DNA of 64,000 nucleotides from Cheilinus undulatus (lineage: Eukaryota; Chordata; Actinopteri; Labriformes; Labridae). The translations under genes and the position numbers were made by a program. Where the stretch lies: positions 29,676,289-29,740,288 of the forward strand of contig NC_054869.1 of NCBI RefSeq assembly GCF_018320785.1. The letters are read 5' to 3'. The notes under the pieces were generated by a model. It saw nothing but the letters and a program-made list of their open reading frames with translations, ran no database searches and was not told the DNA's origin. This document shows, in pieces, positions 23,098 to 36,059 of the stretch; position 1 is the first letter of the stretch, and the number at the start of each line of letters is the position of its first letter.

Positions 23098-26000
23098 ATG
23101 GCGAAGGTGAGTTATCTAATGTTGAGTTGTCAGTTGTATTAACTCTTTTTGTCTGATTCGTAGCACTAACAAGATATTCCGCGAGTAATGTTGAACGCTA
23201 AATATAATCTTTTTCTGTGATAAAATGCTACTAACTGTCTTTGTTACACAATATTTGACACACATGTTGGAAAGTGAAACTATAAACACAAACCTCAGGC
23301 TGCATTCACAATGTACGCCCTAATATTCGATACTACTTTTGTTTTGTTTTGTTTTGTTTTGTCTTTTGTTTGTTTGTTTTTACATGGATCTGATGTTTTG
23401 TTGGGCTGTTCACATTACTTCTTTAAAAATTTGGCCTATCTCAGACACATCTATGCACTCCATTGGATTCACAGAGTAAAGTGGCTTAAATGTGTTTCAA
23501 AAAGAGATTTCACGATGACTTGTGCTGTTCTAGCTGTTCAGATCAATCAGATTCAAGCCTTTGGTCTGCAGTGTGAATTCTGCCTATGGTTTTACTGGCT
23601 TTGTTAGCTGAAAGGCTCATAAATGTTAATGTTGTACACTCATCCAGGGGCATAGCTAGGGATTTTGGAGCCCAGAAGGAATATTACACAGGGCCACCAT
23701 TAACCAGCTAGCTGATCAACAAATGTTGCATCATTTTTACAAATATCTAAGCATTTAAATGTATTTCTAAACCATAATTTCCCAATGTATGAGCAATATT
23801 TATACTTTGGTTAAATTAGAATTTCTTGCATTATTTTGCAGTCCTGGACTATACCATTAGGACATTTTTAAGGGAGGAGATACCCCCAGTATTTTATTTC
23901 ACTCTATTTGATTGAAATTTCTGTCCATTCACCAATTAATTTAGTTGCTTTTAATTCAACAATGACACTTATTACTTAGAATAAATAAATAAATAAAAAA
24001 AAAACCCTTTTTAATTGCAGGCTTCCCAAGGGGCCCCTCCCTACTGTGGTAATCAGCACCCTTTACTCCCCCCGTGCTACACCAGTGCACTCATCTGCCA
24101 GTTGAATAAGTTACCTTTCTTAAAACTGATCCCATCTAATGTAACAGTCCAGACTTAAAACAAAAGGTAAGATGTTGAATCATTAATTTTTTTAAAGATA
24201 GTTTCTCTTCCTCTCTAAATTTGATTTAGTAATTATTATGTCTTTTTCAAGTTGATAAATCTTGCAGTATCTTTGTAATGAAAAGTTGTTATCATTTCAT
24301 ATTCCAGCTATTCCTCAAAAACATGTCATTGATATCAAACCATTTAGATTTTTCATTTACCTTTTAAAGATTTTATCAAATTTGAGTTTTTGTATTACTA
24401 CCCCACTCGTCCATAAGTGGGTCGAAAATAACCTGCATCCATTTTCTATGGAGTTACATGGGAACCTTTGATTCTTATCAACTGTGACTGTCAGAAACAT
24501 ATATTTTATGGACCACGCAGACTATATCGTAAGTGTCACCTCTTAAGAAGATTATTTTACACAGCAAGATCTGATACATGTAGCCTAGCTATTATCTTCA
24601 TTTTCTACCTGAGAAATATGTGTCCGGCGTGACATTAATGACCAGTGAGTAAAAGAGTATGTCCTATTATCATGTGTCAACAAATTAATGCTAGCCAGCT
24701 GACATTATTGTATTTATTTATTTATTTATTTAATCTTTATTTAATTCTCGAAAATCATTGAGGTTTCCCTCATTTACAATGATGTCGAGATACAACAGAG
24801 ACACATTTAGAACAAGTTAAAACGAGACAAGAAAGTATGATTAATAAAAACAATTACACATTGTGGTGAAATTGATATCATCATCTTAAATTTTCCAAGA
24901 GAAACTAGTGTATCAATCCTCAGACTTTGTTGTAAGTTGTTCCACATTTTAGGAGCACAGTAGCTGAACGCAGATTTACCCAATTCAGAGTAAACTCTTG
25001 GGTCCTGCAGCATTAAACAGTCAGTAGAGTGAGTATTATAATGTCCAGTATAATGTAATGTTCAGTTCAGCATAGATGATATAAAAGAAGGTGTACATCC
25101 AATCAGGGACCTATAGATAAAAACATACAAGTGTTTATCATGCCTCTGCACCAGAGAGGACCAACCAGCTTTGTCATACAGAATACAGTGATGAGTGTCG
25201 TAACGATCCCCAGTTATGAATCTCAGAGCGGAGTGATAAACAGAAACTAGAGGTTTGAGTGTGGAAGCAGCAGCGTGTCTATAGACGATATCACCATAGT
25301 CAAGTACAGACAGAAAAATAGCTTCAGTTAATTTTTTCCTGCATTTAGGAGGGAAGTATTGAATAGTACTGTATTTACTGTGTGACTGTATGGGTGTGTG
25401 TGTGTGCTCACGAACACGCACATGCACAATATCTATCTATCTATCTAATCCATTGGTTCCTGCCCTGGGGTCCGGGTCCCTGCAGGGGGGCCCAAAGATC
25501 TTGGAGGGGGGGCATGAGGCTTTGTCTGCTCTGAGGCTGGCAAAATTAGATTTGCAAATATTGACTAAAACCATGATAAAGCAGTTATTAAGTAGTTTAT
25601 TCAAAAGTCTTTTGATAAGAAAAGCATGCAAATGCCTTTTTTGGGTTATATCAATAACATAATCAAAATCTATGTTGATTTTTGACAGCAGTGCGTCACT
25701 TTTTGTTCTCTCTTGGGTACTGGGGGAGGGGGGGCTCCACTTTTCTTAGGTACATGTAGGGGGTGGGGATCCAAGGGAAAATGGTTGGGAAACACTGATC
25801 TAATGTTACCTAGCTAGTTTTGCAAACTATAAAATAGACAAATTTGATGATAGATGATAAGATATGCATACTCTTTTATGCAACAGTCCGTTGCAATTTT
25901 TTGTATCTACTGTGAAAATTAGTGAAATGTGGCAAATTATTTTGTACTGTGACAATAAAAACAGTGAGGATGAGACTGTGGCTCTGTCACTTCTTAAAAA

Positions 26001-29000
26001 GAAATCACATTGGATCCATCCATCCCAGCAGAGCTTATGGCACCAGCTCTTACGTCACAGCTGTGCCACGTTGGAGAGGTGGAGAGCAACTTTTGATTCA
26101 GTCTCTGTTCGGTGGCTGTGAGAACAAATTTATGCCTTTATCTGTCATATTTCCATGTTTGCCCTCCACATTATTTACAGGCAAACTACAATGTTTGAAG
26201 TGAGGTTTCAGTGTGAAAGAGGGAGGGAGAGAGCGAGTGAGAAGGAAGCACCAGGCACTGATCTGAATCATTAATCACCCATTTAAGTGACTTGGACTGA
26301 TGCGAAAATTTGCATAAAATCGAACCTGTTCCAGAAAAAATAATTAAGACAAAAAAAATTGACTCAGTGTGCAAAAGCCTGTACACTCCCAAACACACCC
26401 CACACACACGTACAAAATGGATGTTGACATTGCACTTTTGCTGTTGTGTAACTTTATTTTCCAATTTTCCAAATTTTTTTTAAATGTTAAAAAAGTGAAA
26501 AATAGTAAGATTTCAAACATGAAATCATTCTTTTGTGGACCAAAATGAAACACAAAACATATTACAAATGATTATACTAAACCAAAAATAACAAAAGTGG
26601 CATAGAAACACATTGATTATTACACGGGTCATTTTTGACCCACTTACGGAAGAGTGGAGGGTCCAGTCCCGTGTGCATCTAAGGGTTAAAATGAAGGCTT
26701 TTTTCTGTTTCGGTTTTTACGGTCCAGCCCAACATTCAATTAACTGCATGCTACTAAGCCACTGGAGTGGTTTGAAGGGCTTTACAGTTCAGTACAGACT
26801 GTGCCTCTGGGAATCATTAAGACAACATTCACACACAAAATAAGAATACTTCTTCCCCTACATGATTATACTGGTTGGAAATGGATTTCCTAACCAGTAT
26901 TTTTAAAACCAGTCATCATTACAACTAAATATTTGCAAAGAGCATCAGATAAACACACTTTTAGTCTTCCACTGCTGCAGAAATGATCAATTCGATACAG
27001 TTTGGAGGCCTCAAAGACCTACAGTATAATCCACTCTCATAAGACCTTTTTCTCTAGAGAAGCATTTAGAATCATTTTTTCATGTTTTTTTCCTTAAATA
27101 ATAGATTTTATGTGACTACGCTTTAAAAAGTTGCTGTGAGGAAAAATGAGAGGGAGCACTAACTCATTTAGAAAGTTATGCTTATAACATTTTAATACCA
27201 AAGCTATGTGTTTCTTTGTGCAAAATGGGCAGTGCAAGAGTTTGCCTGCATTTTTTGTTTAAAATTACCCCATATTAGGTGCCTTGAACATTTTAGCAGG
27301 ATGTAATGTCAGGGTGCAATTGTCAGGATACAAGCAAATATGATTACTGGTTAACTAACCCTTCTAATGCTTCTAGAAATATGAACATTTACTTTGTCCA
27401 AGTTCTCTGTTTTTCTCTGTTTTATGAAATCTAAGTAACAGTAGTTCAGTCGCTGAGGCCTTGGGCGGGGAATCTGTGGGCCAATTATTCAACTGCTGAT
27501 CAGACCAAGTCTGAAAACTGGTCTGGTAGCTCCAGAGGTGCCACTTCACCTACTGCGTACCTGCCCTCGAGCAAAGTACCAAACCCCCAACCACTCTTGC
27601 AGTGCTCCATTGTGGGCAGCCCTTTACTCGGATATTCTTTATCAGTACATGTCTGTAGGATCCTGTTTGTATGGTGCATATGTTTCAGCCTCTGTGTGTA
27701 GCATGTTCAATAGTGTAAAAACTGATTTTCCCCTTGAGGGATCAATAAAGTTTTTCTTGAACTAATATCTTTGAGGTACTGACAGTCTGTTGGACAAAAA
27801 GGGATTTGAAAACATCATTCACGACTTCAGTTTTTCCCTTTTCCTGGTATTTTATAGACCAAGGAACTGATTTATTAAAAACTTGCCAACAACATGAGTA
27901 GATACAATAAAAAGCTTTACATTGCATCATTAATCATGTATTGCCAGTCATGCTGTCTCTAATGTACATGACGTAATCTCTATAGTTAGATCTGTGCCTG
28001 CTGTCTGTAGAGGAGTAAGTGTAGCCTCAGTCCACATTTTGACCACAAAGTCTGTCAGATGATTAACCTAAATATGTTAGACAGGCCTCTTTATTGCACC
28101 GTAATAATTGTATTTTACACTTGGACTTGCATATCAGAAAGGGAACGTCCTCCCTGTTGTTAGTGTTAGTTCATTCTGCACAGCGTCAATTGATCAGCCT
28201 TCTCTGAGCACTGTGTGTGTGTGTATGTCTATCAGAGTCTGAGGATGAAGATCACTGTGCTGGGAGCTACGGGGCAGACTGGTCAGTATCTGGTCAACCA
28301 GGCGTTGCAGCAGGGTCACACAGTGACCGCCATTGTTAGGAACCCGTCCAAACTCAGTGTGCATCATGGCGATCTCAAGGTAAAAGAACACAGAGATGTT
28401 TGAACTGTTAAGTTTGCTGCATGTTGGGTTCAGAGTCCAGTCAGATCACATGATAAATGTTTTATTGCGTTTTATGATGTCTGGATATCACAGTGTGAAA
28501 GTGTGCATGCTTATGTTGTTAAAATTAATAAATAAAATTTAGCACATTTAATGGTCGATTCAGAGAAGAGGTTTATTATTGGACAGAAGATGTGACCTGC
28601 TGGAGAAACTCTGATCTGTTTTTGTGGTGAAAGATGAAAGAAAATAAAGACATTGTGGGAGTTTTACACCAAAAATAGTGATGGGAAAAAGAAAAAGTGG
28701 TATCGACCATAAGCTAAATAGTTAATTTAACCATCAGTATCAGTCTGTATGTCTCTAAAATAAAATAAGATATTGATTTCATTGCACAGACATGCCTCAT
28801 TTATCTCATTCCTATAAACAATAGAGCCCTTTATTAGTCAAAGCTATCAAAACCCTTTAAAAAGAGCTTGATTGTTGTCTGGATCAATTGGTTCTTTTGT
28901 GCAATTGACTAAGCATGCAAAACCTGCTGTAAATACTTGCCACAGCCCAAAATATATCAGTGCACAGCTGAAAAAAGTCCCTTACAAATCTTACTTCTGT

Positions 29001-32000
29001 TTGGGTAACTTTTACTGAAAAGTAGTTCCATAGATAACCACAGATATTGTATCATTTTTATAATATATATTACATGTATTGCATCTGTTATTTCCTTCAT
29101 GTAAGCATAATTTAAAGCTTGAAAATTATTTATCAAAAATACTAAACTCAAAATGGAATCTCTTTATTTTTTAGAGTGATAAATCTTTCAATTAAGATTT
29201 TGTGCCATGCTGTTGTGAAAATTCTGAGTACTCTAAGGAACCTGAAAAGTATTGGCTGATGGAGAAAGAGTGAGGAGACCCTGATGAAGGCTATAAGCCA
29301 AAGTGAGTTGGTCCAGTGAACTTGTTCTCTAAACTACAAGTGTTGCTTGAGATTTCTGTTCTCTTCAAGACTTTCTTCATCCTCCATGCACCGCTGAAGT
29401 TGGTGAGGTTGTGCCAGAGTTACCCACTGACAGAGAAAGAGTAACAGAGAAGTAATCTGGTACTGCTATTTTATTTTGGAAATCTGTTATTGGGAAGAAT
29501 CAGTCCCCATATTGGTATTTTTAAACGAGAAGTTTTTTATTTTAATGAGATGTATTGATGAGTGGTGAAAATATAACGTATGCAATCTTTTTAATCAGGT
29601 GCTCAGTAGAGTAATTATTCAATTGAAGGTCGTGAGCAAACCTCTGCACACTGTCTCAGTTAAAAAAATATGTTGCTTTCATATTTGTGCAGTTGACACA
29701 GTATGCAGGAGTTTGCTTTCAGTTTTTGATACTGAGAACAAGAAAGCTTCCAAAAGGACACCTGGGACTTATTTTTTTTTTGCTGGGGTATCAAACAGGT
29801 ATGAACAAAATTTGATTTTTACTGATGTAATTTCTAAATATGAAATTCTGGTATCGGGATAAGCCTACACTGGAGCACAGTTATATGATACAATTTGAAA
29901 CGGCTCATGCAAACAAATTATATCAAATTGATCCTTAGCTATCATACATGCCTCTGATTAGTGCTATGGGTATGGCTATCCATACACACCAATTCCCTCC
30001 ACATTCCCTCAATGATTATGAAGGCTGCCATGTTGAGTGTCCATCAGTTTTTACTCAGTTTTTACATGTCCATACACTTTCACTCCCACTTTTGCAGCAG
30101 CTGGAGAAAATTGGGGTTAAGTGTCTTGCCTAAAGACACATTGACACGTGACTGGAGGAGCTGGGGATCAAGACCCCAACCTTCTAGTTGAGAGACAGTT
30201 GTGCTTAAACTCCCCTCAGCCTTATTCAGGTGTCCTCTGCATCGTTTCACCAGGTGGTGGAGGCTGATATTTTCTCAGCGGACAGCCTGAAGCCTCACTT
30301 TAAGGGTCAGGATGTGATCATGTCCTGCCTCGGCTTCCCGACCTCCTTCTTCTCTGCAGTGACGGGTTACACCCTCTCTATGAAAAGTGTGGTCAGTGCC
30401 ATGCGAGAGGCCCGAGTCAGCAGGATCATCACCATGACCTCCTGGTACACCGACCGTAAGTGAGGCAGCTAAAATTATGTTAGCAATAAAAGATCCACAT
30501 GTTTGATAACATATGTCGACCACTGCTAAACCTCAGTCTTGGGTTATCGTTTAGATGCTTTAAAGGGTGGCTTCTTATTTATCTTTTCAAAAAACATTGC
30601 ACTTTTGTAGCTGCTTAAGTAATTATGTCACCAAGTGTAGCTTGTCATTGCATCTCTATTTTTCCTGTTAAGGCTGTTGTTAAAGTGAAATGCCTCTCGG
30701 ACGTTAAACATTTTCTCTGACACCTCTCTTTACGACTGCAGTTTCAGGCATTTATGAACATGCATATTGATAGTTTGTATTGAGGAGAATTTGCTTTTGT
30801 AGCTTAATTAAAGTATTTGTATCCATTTTGGTGTGTTTCATAGAAATCCAAAACCTTAATAGGACTGCTAAGCTACAATATATTTATTTCAACATTTAAA
30901 AAATCCAAAACATAGCTTTGGTAGTATTCAGAGATGGAAAAAGTACACAACTATTGTACTCAAGTAAAAGTATAGTCACTCTGGTTAAAATTTACTCTAG
31001 TTAAAGTAAAAAAGTATTTAATTTAAGTTTAATTACTGAGAAGATACTGAGGAGTTGTACAATAAAACATAATCTTTCCTTATTGGCAAGAACAGCAAGA
31101 GAATAGATCTCAAACCAGCTAAAGTCACATCCCTGTAATAAAGGAGAATACTCACCAAAATTGACAAACTCATAAAGAGTTCATTTAACACTTTAAACGT
31201 GTCTATATTTCGCCCCTCTATTTATAGATAAACTTAACTTATAAAGTATGAAATATTTAACATTATGACAGAGCAGCAGTAACCTGAAAATATGCGGCAA
31301 GGTGGGTGAAAGCAGAGTCAACCTGGTAATGCGTACTGATGGAGAATATGCACTGAATCTTTTAGCAGCAGCTAAAGTCACAGGTGGGAACTCTAGCTCA
31401 GTGGATAACTTCACCCATAGTACAAATGTATCCCACATGAAAAAAAAAACAACAGTCCACCAGAAACATGTGCACAGGAATCCCAGCAGGGACCACTTTA
31501 CAACAGGGAACATCCAAACACAACTAAACACTCTGCCCAAGGGCACGATGGGGAGTTTCACCCACACATCCCCCCAGATTTGAAATTGCAGTGGGCAGAG
31601 CTTAGATCAACTACTCCATTACAGTTATCTGAGTAAATTTGATTAATTACATTCCACTCCTGGTAGTAGTATTATATTTATTCATTTCTGACTGTTTAAA
31701 CACACTCTTTTGTCCTTTTAAGTAAAGAGTTTTGTAAGTTGTCACAGACACTGCTCAGTTTTTATCACTTAACCTTCAGGCATTTCTCCAAACTCGTCAC
31801 CTCTATCACATCAAACCAAAGTTTGTTGCTTCTTAGTACTTAAAATGTGTATCAGAGAGCATATTGGTCAATCTTTAATTTTTCTTTCATCAAATATCTT
31901 TGCCACAGGGGAAAAAATAATGGCTGTTTCAGCAGCATGCTGGTAATTACGCTTACACCTCGCTGCAGCAACACTTTCAGGAACTAATACTGTAACAACA

Positions 32001-32793
32001 CTATTAGAGTATTTGATCTTACCCAAGATAGTGACATATTTTATTCCATTTCATAACCAGTTAAAACTATTCTGAGGAGATTTTAAGGCTTATATCAGGT
32101 TTGATTTAATGAACCAGAGACAGCCTTGATTTGTTCTAGCCATCAGGCTATCAAGATAAAGCAAACCTGTTATGATTGGTAACTTGTTTTTGTGAAACTA
32201 TGTCTCCCTCCCTTGTCTTTAGCCGACTCTGGAACAAAGTCGTCTTATCTCATCCGCTTCCTCCTGCTGCCGATGATCCGAAGCATCCTCACCAACATGT
32301 ATGAGATGGAGCAGTTTCTGCAAAAGACTGACGACATCAACTGGACTGTTGTTCGCCCACCAGGCCTCAAGAATCTGGCTGCTTCAGGTAAAAGCATACA
32401 AGCATCAGTCAGTCAGGGAGCAGGAAAAAAACATTCTCAATATTGACTCTAGAGCTCTTTTTTGCCTCAGGATCCATTTCGACACAGTTCAAGCTTGTTA
32501 GCATGTGCTCCTATTACTTCATGCAGGGAATAAATGAGCTCATTTTTTGTTAATGTCGTCTCTCTCCTGAAGGTTTCCGTATGCGTCTGAGATGAATAAG
32601 CGATGAAAATGTTTTCATGCCTGTGCTCTTTACAGCCCAAGAGTTTCTGACGCACGAGGGATACTTTGTTCCTGACAGCAGTGGTAACCCTATAGGCAGC
32701 GCAGTGGGTCGAGGGGATGTGGCTCGCTTCATGCTCTCTCTGCTCAACAGCAACGCATGGGTCAAGAAGGGAGTCGCAATCACCACAAAGTGA
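23098..32793 (+). CDS. BLVRB/flavin-reductase-like NAD(P)H-binding oxidoreductase
   Basis: Four clear coding exons, 28236-28379, 30254-30455, 32223-32387 and 32636-32793, join in phase and end at TGA. A proposed micro-exon, 23098-23106 (ATGGCGAAG before GTGAGT), joins in frame and gives MAKSLRMKITVLG. If translation starts at the Met at 28245, the protein has 219 residues. The Rossmann motif GATGQTG is at residues 7-13 of that form, followed by HTVTAIVRNPSKL and a GDL turn. Later parts are DVIMSCLG, IITMTSWYTD and INWTVVRPPGL, then a GRGDVARFMLSLL segment. This is the layout of the atypical SDR / NAD(P)H-binding family that includes biliverdin reductase B, a cytosolic flavin and biliverdin reductase. 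The MTSW region stands where BLVRB has its CTSA active-site segment. It is not a close BLVRB match, so substrate is unknown. The start is less certain than the rest. Confidence 0.85.
23647..24091. mobile_element. MITE-like repeat with CAGGGGCATAGCTAGG ends
   Basis: The left edge is 'caggggcatagctaggg'. The reverse of the right edge reads 'cactggtgtagcacgg', a plausible imperfect inverted repeat. The interior has 'ggagcccagaaggaatatta' and, near the right end, 'aaggggcccctccctactg'. It has no coding content and lies in the first intron of the oxidoreductase gene. Confidence 0.5.
24710..25427 (-). mobile_element. LINE 3' fragment with (AATA)n tail
   Basis: Minus-strand frames give KKLTEAIFLSVLDYGDIVYR, then LVSVYHSALRFITGDRYDTH and KAGWSSLVQRHDKHLYVFIY. 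After a frame break come DPRVYSELGKSAFSYCAPKM and WNNLQQSLRI. This is the thumb and C-terminal part of a fish LINE reverse transcriptase. The 3' end is an AATA-type tail at 24711-24732. It is 5' truncated and lies in the first intron of the oxidoreductase gene. Confidence 0.75.
25395..25447. repeat. Short (TG)n and (CTAT)n microsatellites
   Basis: A 'gtgtgtgtgtg' run near 25396-25406 and 'atctatctatctatctaat' near 25430-25448, at the edge of a repeat that follows. Confidence 0.7.
25450..25800. mobile_element. Possible hAT-like non-autonomous element
   Basis: Left edge 'ccattggttcctgccctggg'; right edge 'aaaatggttgggaaacactg', which reversed starts CAGTGTTTCCCAACC, a common hAT-MITE end. G-rich segments just inside both edges ('tgcaggggggcccaaag', 'tagggggtggggatccaag') look related. 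Assignment is tentative. Confidence 0.4.
26600..26690. repeat. Fragment with GGGTCA/TGACCC inverted repeat
   Basis: 'gggtcatttttgacccactt' forms a short stem, followed by 'cgtgtgcatctaagggttaa'. This resembles the terminal part of a piggyBac-like fish repeat. Only one end is recognisable. Confidence 0.3.
27430..27765 (+). mobile_element. LINE/SINE 3' tail remnant
   Basis: Ends with 'ttttccccttgagggatcaa' then 'taaagtttttcttgaact', the typical 3' terminus of L2/CR1-type fish elements. The upstream part carries no recognisable coding sequence. It is in the first intron of the oxidoreductase gene. Confidence 0.5.
29950..30215 (+). repeat. Teleost interspersed repeat
   Basis: Contains 'ggggttaagtgtcttgccta', 'aagacacattgacacgtgac' and 'gatcaagaccccaaccttct', an order seen often in fish genomes. 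It is non-coding, in the oxidoreductase intron just before exon 3 (about 40 bp from the acceptor). Confidence 0.55.
30928..31665. mobile_element. hAT-like MITE, composite
   Basis: The left end 'cagagatggaaaaagtacac' continues with 'tactcaagtaaaagtatagt'. The right end reversed reads 'ccaggagtggaatgtaatta', forming the two halves of a well-known fish element. The middle (about 31295-31600) contains a second repeat-like block ending near 'tctgcccaagggcacgatgg'. There is no coding capacity. A partial relative lies at 37395-37550. Confidence 0.55.
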
Positions 32794-34429
32794 GAAAGAG
32801 GACATGAGAAAGGGCCAGCAAACTGGTGATATCAAGCCATGTTTTCTTTAGATTTTATGCATTAGATGTCAGTCTTTTATAATAAGAAAGGATAAAATGA
32901 AATGTGAACATGGTCTCACACATGGTCTGTGTTAGTTACACACATAGAGATATACTCCCAGGACTCCGCTGCACCCTTTTGCTATACAGGGCTTTTATTG
33001 TGTCTTCTGCTAATTATTTTGGATTCACTATCCACAATTTACCGCTCCCTTATGGCTCTAGACACTGTTTAGTGGGAAATGAATTAAATCCCTTTTACTT
33101 TATATTCTGCCTGAAACAGATGACAGAACAGCTGAAGAACACTATTTCCCCTCAGTTTGTTTTCCACAAGCTAAACTTTTTTAATCACCTTAATGTGCAA
33201 CTGCTTGTGAGTGAAAAGATCTCTTTATTTCTTATTTAACCATATCAGTTTTTTTATCAAAGAAAAAATCCCCATGGAAACTCTCAATTGCACACTTAGG
33301 AAATTATAAAGCCAAGAGAAATTTCTTTATAAAAAGTTTATTTTTTAGATCTGTTAACTCCACAAACTAAATTCAGCTCACCTCCATTCTATGTTAATGA
33401 CAGTACAAATAAAGTGGATTAACATTTACAATATTTACATAGGTACATATGACACATTCCAAGAAGAAGTGTTCCTATTTCATTGAGATAAACTGTCCCT
33501 TAAACCATCTGCTGCAGGATATCATGAAGAAACTGCCTTACATGATATAGACCATGAAATAAATGCCTTTTAATAACTCTTGCTTAACATATTTCTGTTT
33601 TTATACTTTTGAAAACCTTCATTTAAAAGTGTAACATCTTATGTTGCTGTTGCTCAGTTTTTGTGATGTGCACTTTCACATTAGTTGTAGCCACATGGGG
33701 GCAGTGTTCTGCCATATCTGCTGGTTAAAAGAGCTTGTCTGCCTGTTATTACCTAGGTAGGAATGAAAAATAAGGCAGAATGAATGTTGCACCATGTTTT
33801 CACAGAAGCACTTTGTATCTCTCTGTGTGCTGTATCCATTCTGTTGAATAAACACACAACAGTAAAACAGATCGACCAGTTTTTTTGCGTTAATGGCAAT
33901 TTATCTTAAAAGACAAATTGTACTGAATCCATTCATAGATGTGTTTTTCCCTTCACAGCAGTTTATGATAAGCAGTTTAAAACCATTTCTTTAGCACCTG
34001 TGTAGGAGCCTTAATCCACAATTTGTTTAATGAATTAGTAGGTTAAATGGAAAGTCTGCTTTAAACATTTTCTTAATTGTATGTCAGGGCATAACCATTT
34101 GGTATAGTTTAGCAGTCCTGGTGTGAGCCAGACCATACAATCTGCAGCGAGTAATAAACAGATATATGCATAAATGTAGAAGTCAAAATTTTAAGCAATA
34201 CTGGTTAAGTTAGGAAATTTAATAAAATAGCTAAATAGTAGCCACGGTTGTTTGAAACTTAGTCATAACTAAACAAACAGCAAACAGCACATATAGTCTG
34301 ATGTCTGCTTTTAATATTTACTATGTCGGACAAGATCAACATTTAATTCACTGAAAAAAGGGAATATTTGATTTTTTTTTAATGAAACGAATACCAAAAG
34401 CTTCCTTAGCAGCAAAAATCATTTTAATA
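32794..34429. other. Intergenic and 3' flank of oxidoreductase gene
   Basis: Several AATAAA hexamers on the plus strand (for example near 33400, 33548 and 33847) could serve the upstream gene. The open frame near 32904-33239 shows no similarity I can recognise. I see no other feature. Confidence 0.5.
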
Positions 34430-34957
34430 TACAGTGCTTAAAAAATTTATTAGACCACCTGTCATATTTGTCTCAGAGACCATCCAGCATCATGAAGTGC
34501 TTTAATGCAGACTCTTTCATTTTCAGTGAGCTCTCCACATTTTACCATTTTGAACAAGAATGAGAGATTTCAAACTGAATTTACCCAAATTTGAGCTGGC
34601 TCACTGGGCTTCTCTGAGAAGTCAGAAATAAATCAAGCATTCAACCACTGAAACTAATTTTTCTGTTCAGGAATGCAAGTAAATAACTATAATTTGACAT
34701 ATTAATCAAGAAATGCTGTACTATTTTTTTCAGTTTGTAAATCAGTAGATTTGAAAATTCATGGATAACAATAATAAATATATTTTAGCATTAAAAATGT
34801 CATTTGGGTTAAAGAGCTTCAACATGTTGGTGTATTAACCATTGCAGAAACATAAAAAATGATTTTGGTAATTACCAATGCTGTTAACTTAGGGCAGCTG
34901 TGGCATAAACCTTACTTTTGTTAGGGTTAGGGTGGTCTATTAAATTTAAGCACTGTA
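34430..34957. mobile_element. Tc1/mariner-type MITE with ~28-bp inverted repeats
   Basis: Starts 'tacagtgcttaaaaaattta' followed by 'ttagaccacc' and ends 'ggtggtctattaaatttaag' followed by 'cactgta'. The ends are near-perfect inverted repeats flanked by TA, as for Tc1/mariner elements. The 528-bp body encodes no transposase. Confidence 0.85.
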
Positions 34958-35274
34958 CCTCTTACTCAGCAAAATAGCGGCATACAAGTTTTTTTCCCCT
35001 TGGTTTCTATTTCTGTGTACATATAGACATTTAATGAGTGTGTGAGCACTTTTCCCTAGAAAACACAATGAATATAATTTTATGTTGTTGACTAACAGAA
35101 AATTGAAAGTTAGCCACCCCAACCTAGAGACATTGGGTTGCAGTTTAAAATGCAAAGAAAAACTGAATACAGTGATTTCTAAAACCTTTTCAGCCCATAT
35201 ATTTGATAGACTGCAGCACAAATGCAAGATATTAAATGTTAAAACTAATAAACTTTATTGTTATTTATGAAAAT

Positions 35275-35805
35275 ATGTGCACATGAAGAATTTGATGCTT
35301 GTAACACATTTAGAAGAAGTTGAGACGGACAGGAAAAGTCTAGGAAAATTATAAAATGTTCAAAATGTACCTGGAAATTTCCAAAGGTTAAAAAGGGTAC
35401 AAAGTTTAAAAGTCAGAATCTGTGATGTGTGGGGGCGTAGCAGTGACCATTGCATGGGTAACCTGCACATTTGTGAGCTCACCATTAAGTGGGTTTCATA
35501 TGTTTCCATCCAAATGACATCATTTTCAGGGGCACACCTGCTTATTTCAGTTAGACCGTACCAATTTACACATTCTAAGTAACAACAGCATGGCTTCACA
35601 GTAAAAGAGACAAGGTATTAGACTGGCCTGTATGCAGTCCAGACCCATAAACTCAATAGAGTTCATCAGTAACCATTAAATGTTTTGTCACAGTGCTGTA
35701 TTGAAATTAAAATAGTCTGAGAAGGATTTGCAAATCACTGTATTCAGCTTTTAACCACATATTACACAATGTCTCATCTTTTCTGGAACTTGGGTTTGCA
35801 TATGG
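35275..35805 (+). mobile_element. Tc1-like transposon remnant, internally deleted
   Basis: Starts with the familiar 'gtaacacatttagaagaagt' and 'gacaggaaaagtctaggaaa' leader. The middle has decayed transposase sequence (around 'cagcatggcttcacagtaaa' and 'tattagactggcctgtatgc', coding for the W..S..L DWP type end). It closes with 'tctcatcttttctggaactt'. It is much shorter than a whole copy and non-functional. Confidence 0.6.
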
Positions 35806-36059
35806 GATAAATGTTATGTCAGACAGGATTCCTTCCAACCAGAGGAGAGGTTATGATTAAGGTCAGTCAGAAACACAGAGATGACTGTCTTGATGTCTTA
35901 AAGTAACCATGCAGGGTAAAGAAACCTAACCCCAGTCAAACCTTTAAGATAACTTGAACAATGCCAGGAATTTGCATCATATGATGTTGGAACAATCTGA
36001 TAAAACTGTTCTGAAATGAGAAGCATCGCGATCAAGCATGATGGATGGTGTAATTATGC

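Noticed and set aside
25430-25448. CRISPR-like short repeats
   Set aside because: Only simple microsatellites are present; no spaced, conserved repeats occur anywhere in this eukaryotic window.
25922-26203. Possible Harbinger-type transposase fragment (HWIHPS)
   Set aside because: Only a short WIHP-like stretch agrees, and frames must be switched to extend it; too weak to call.
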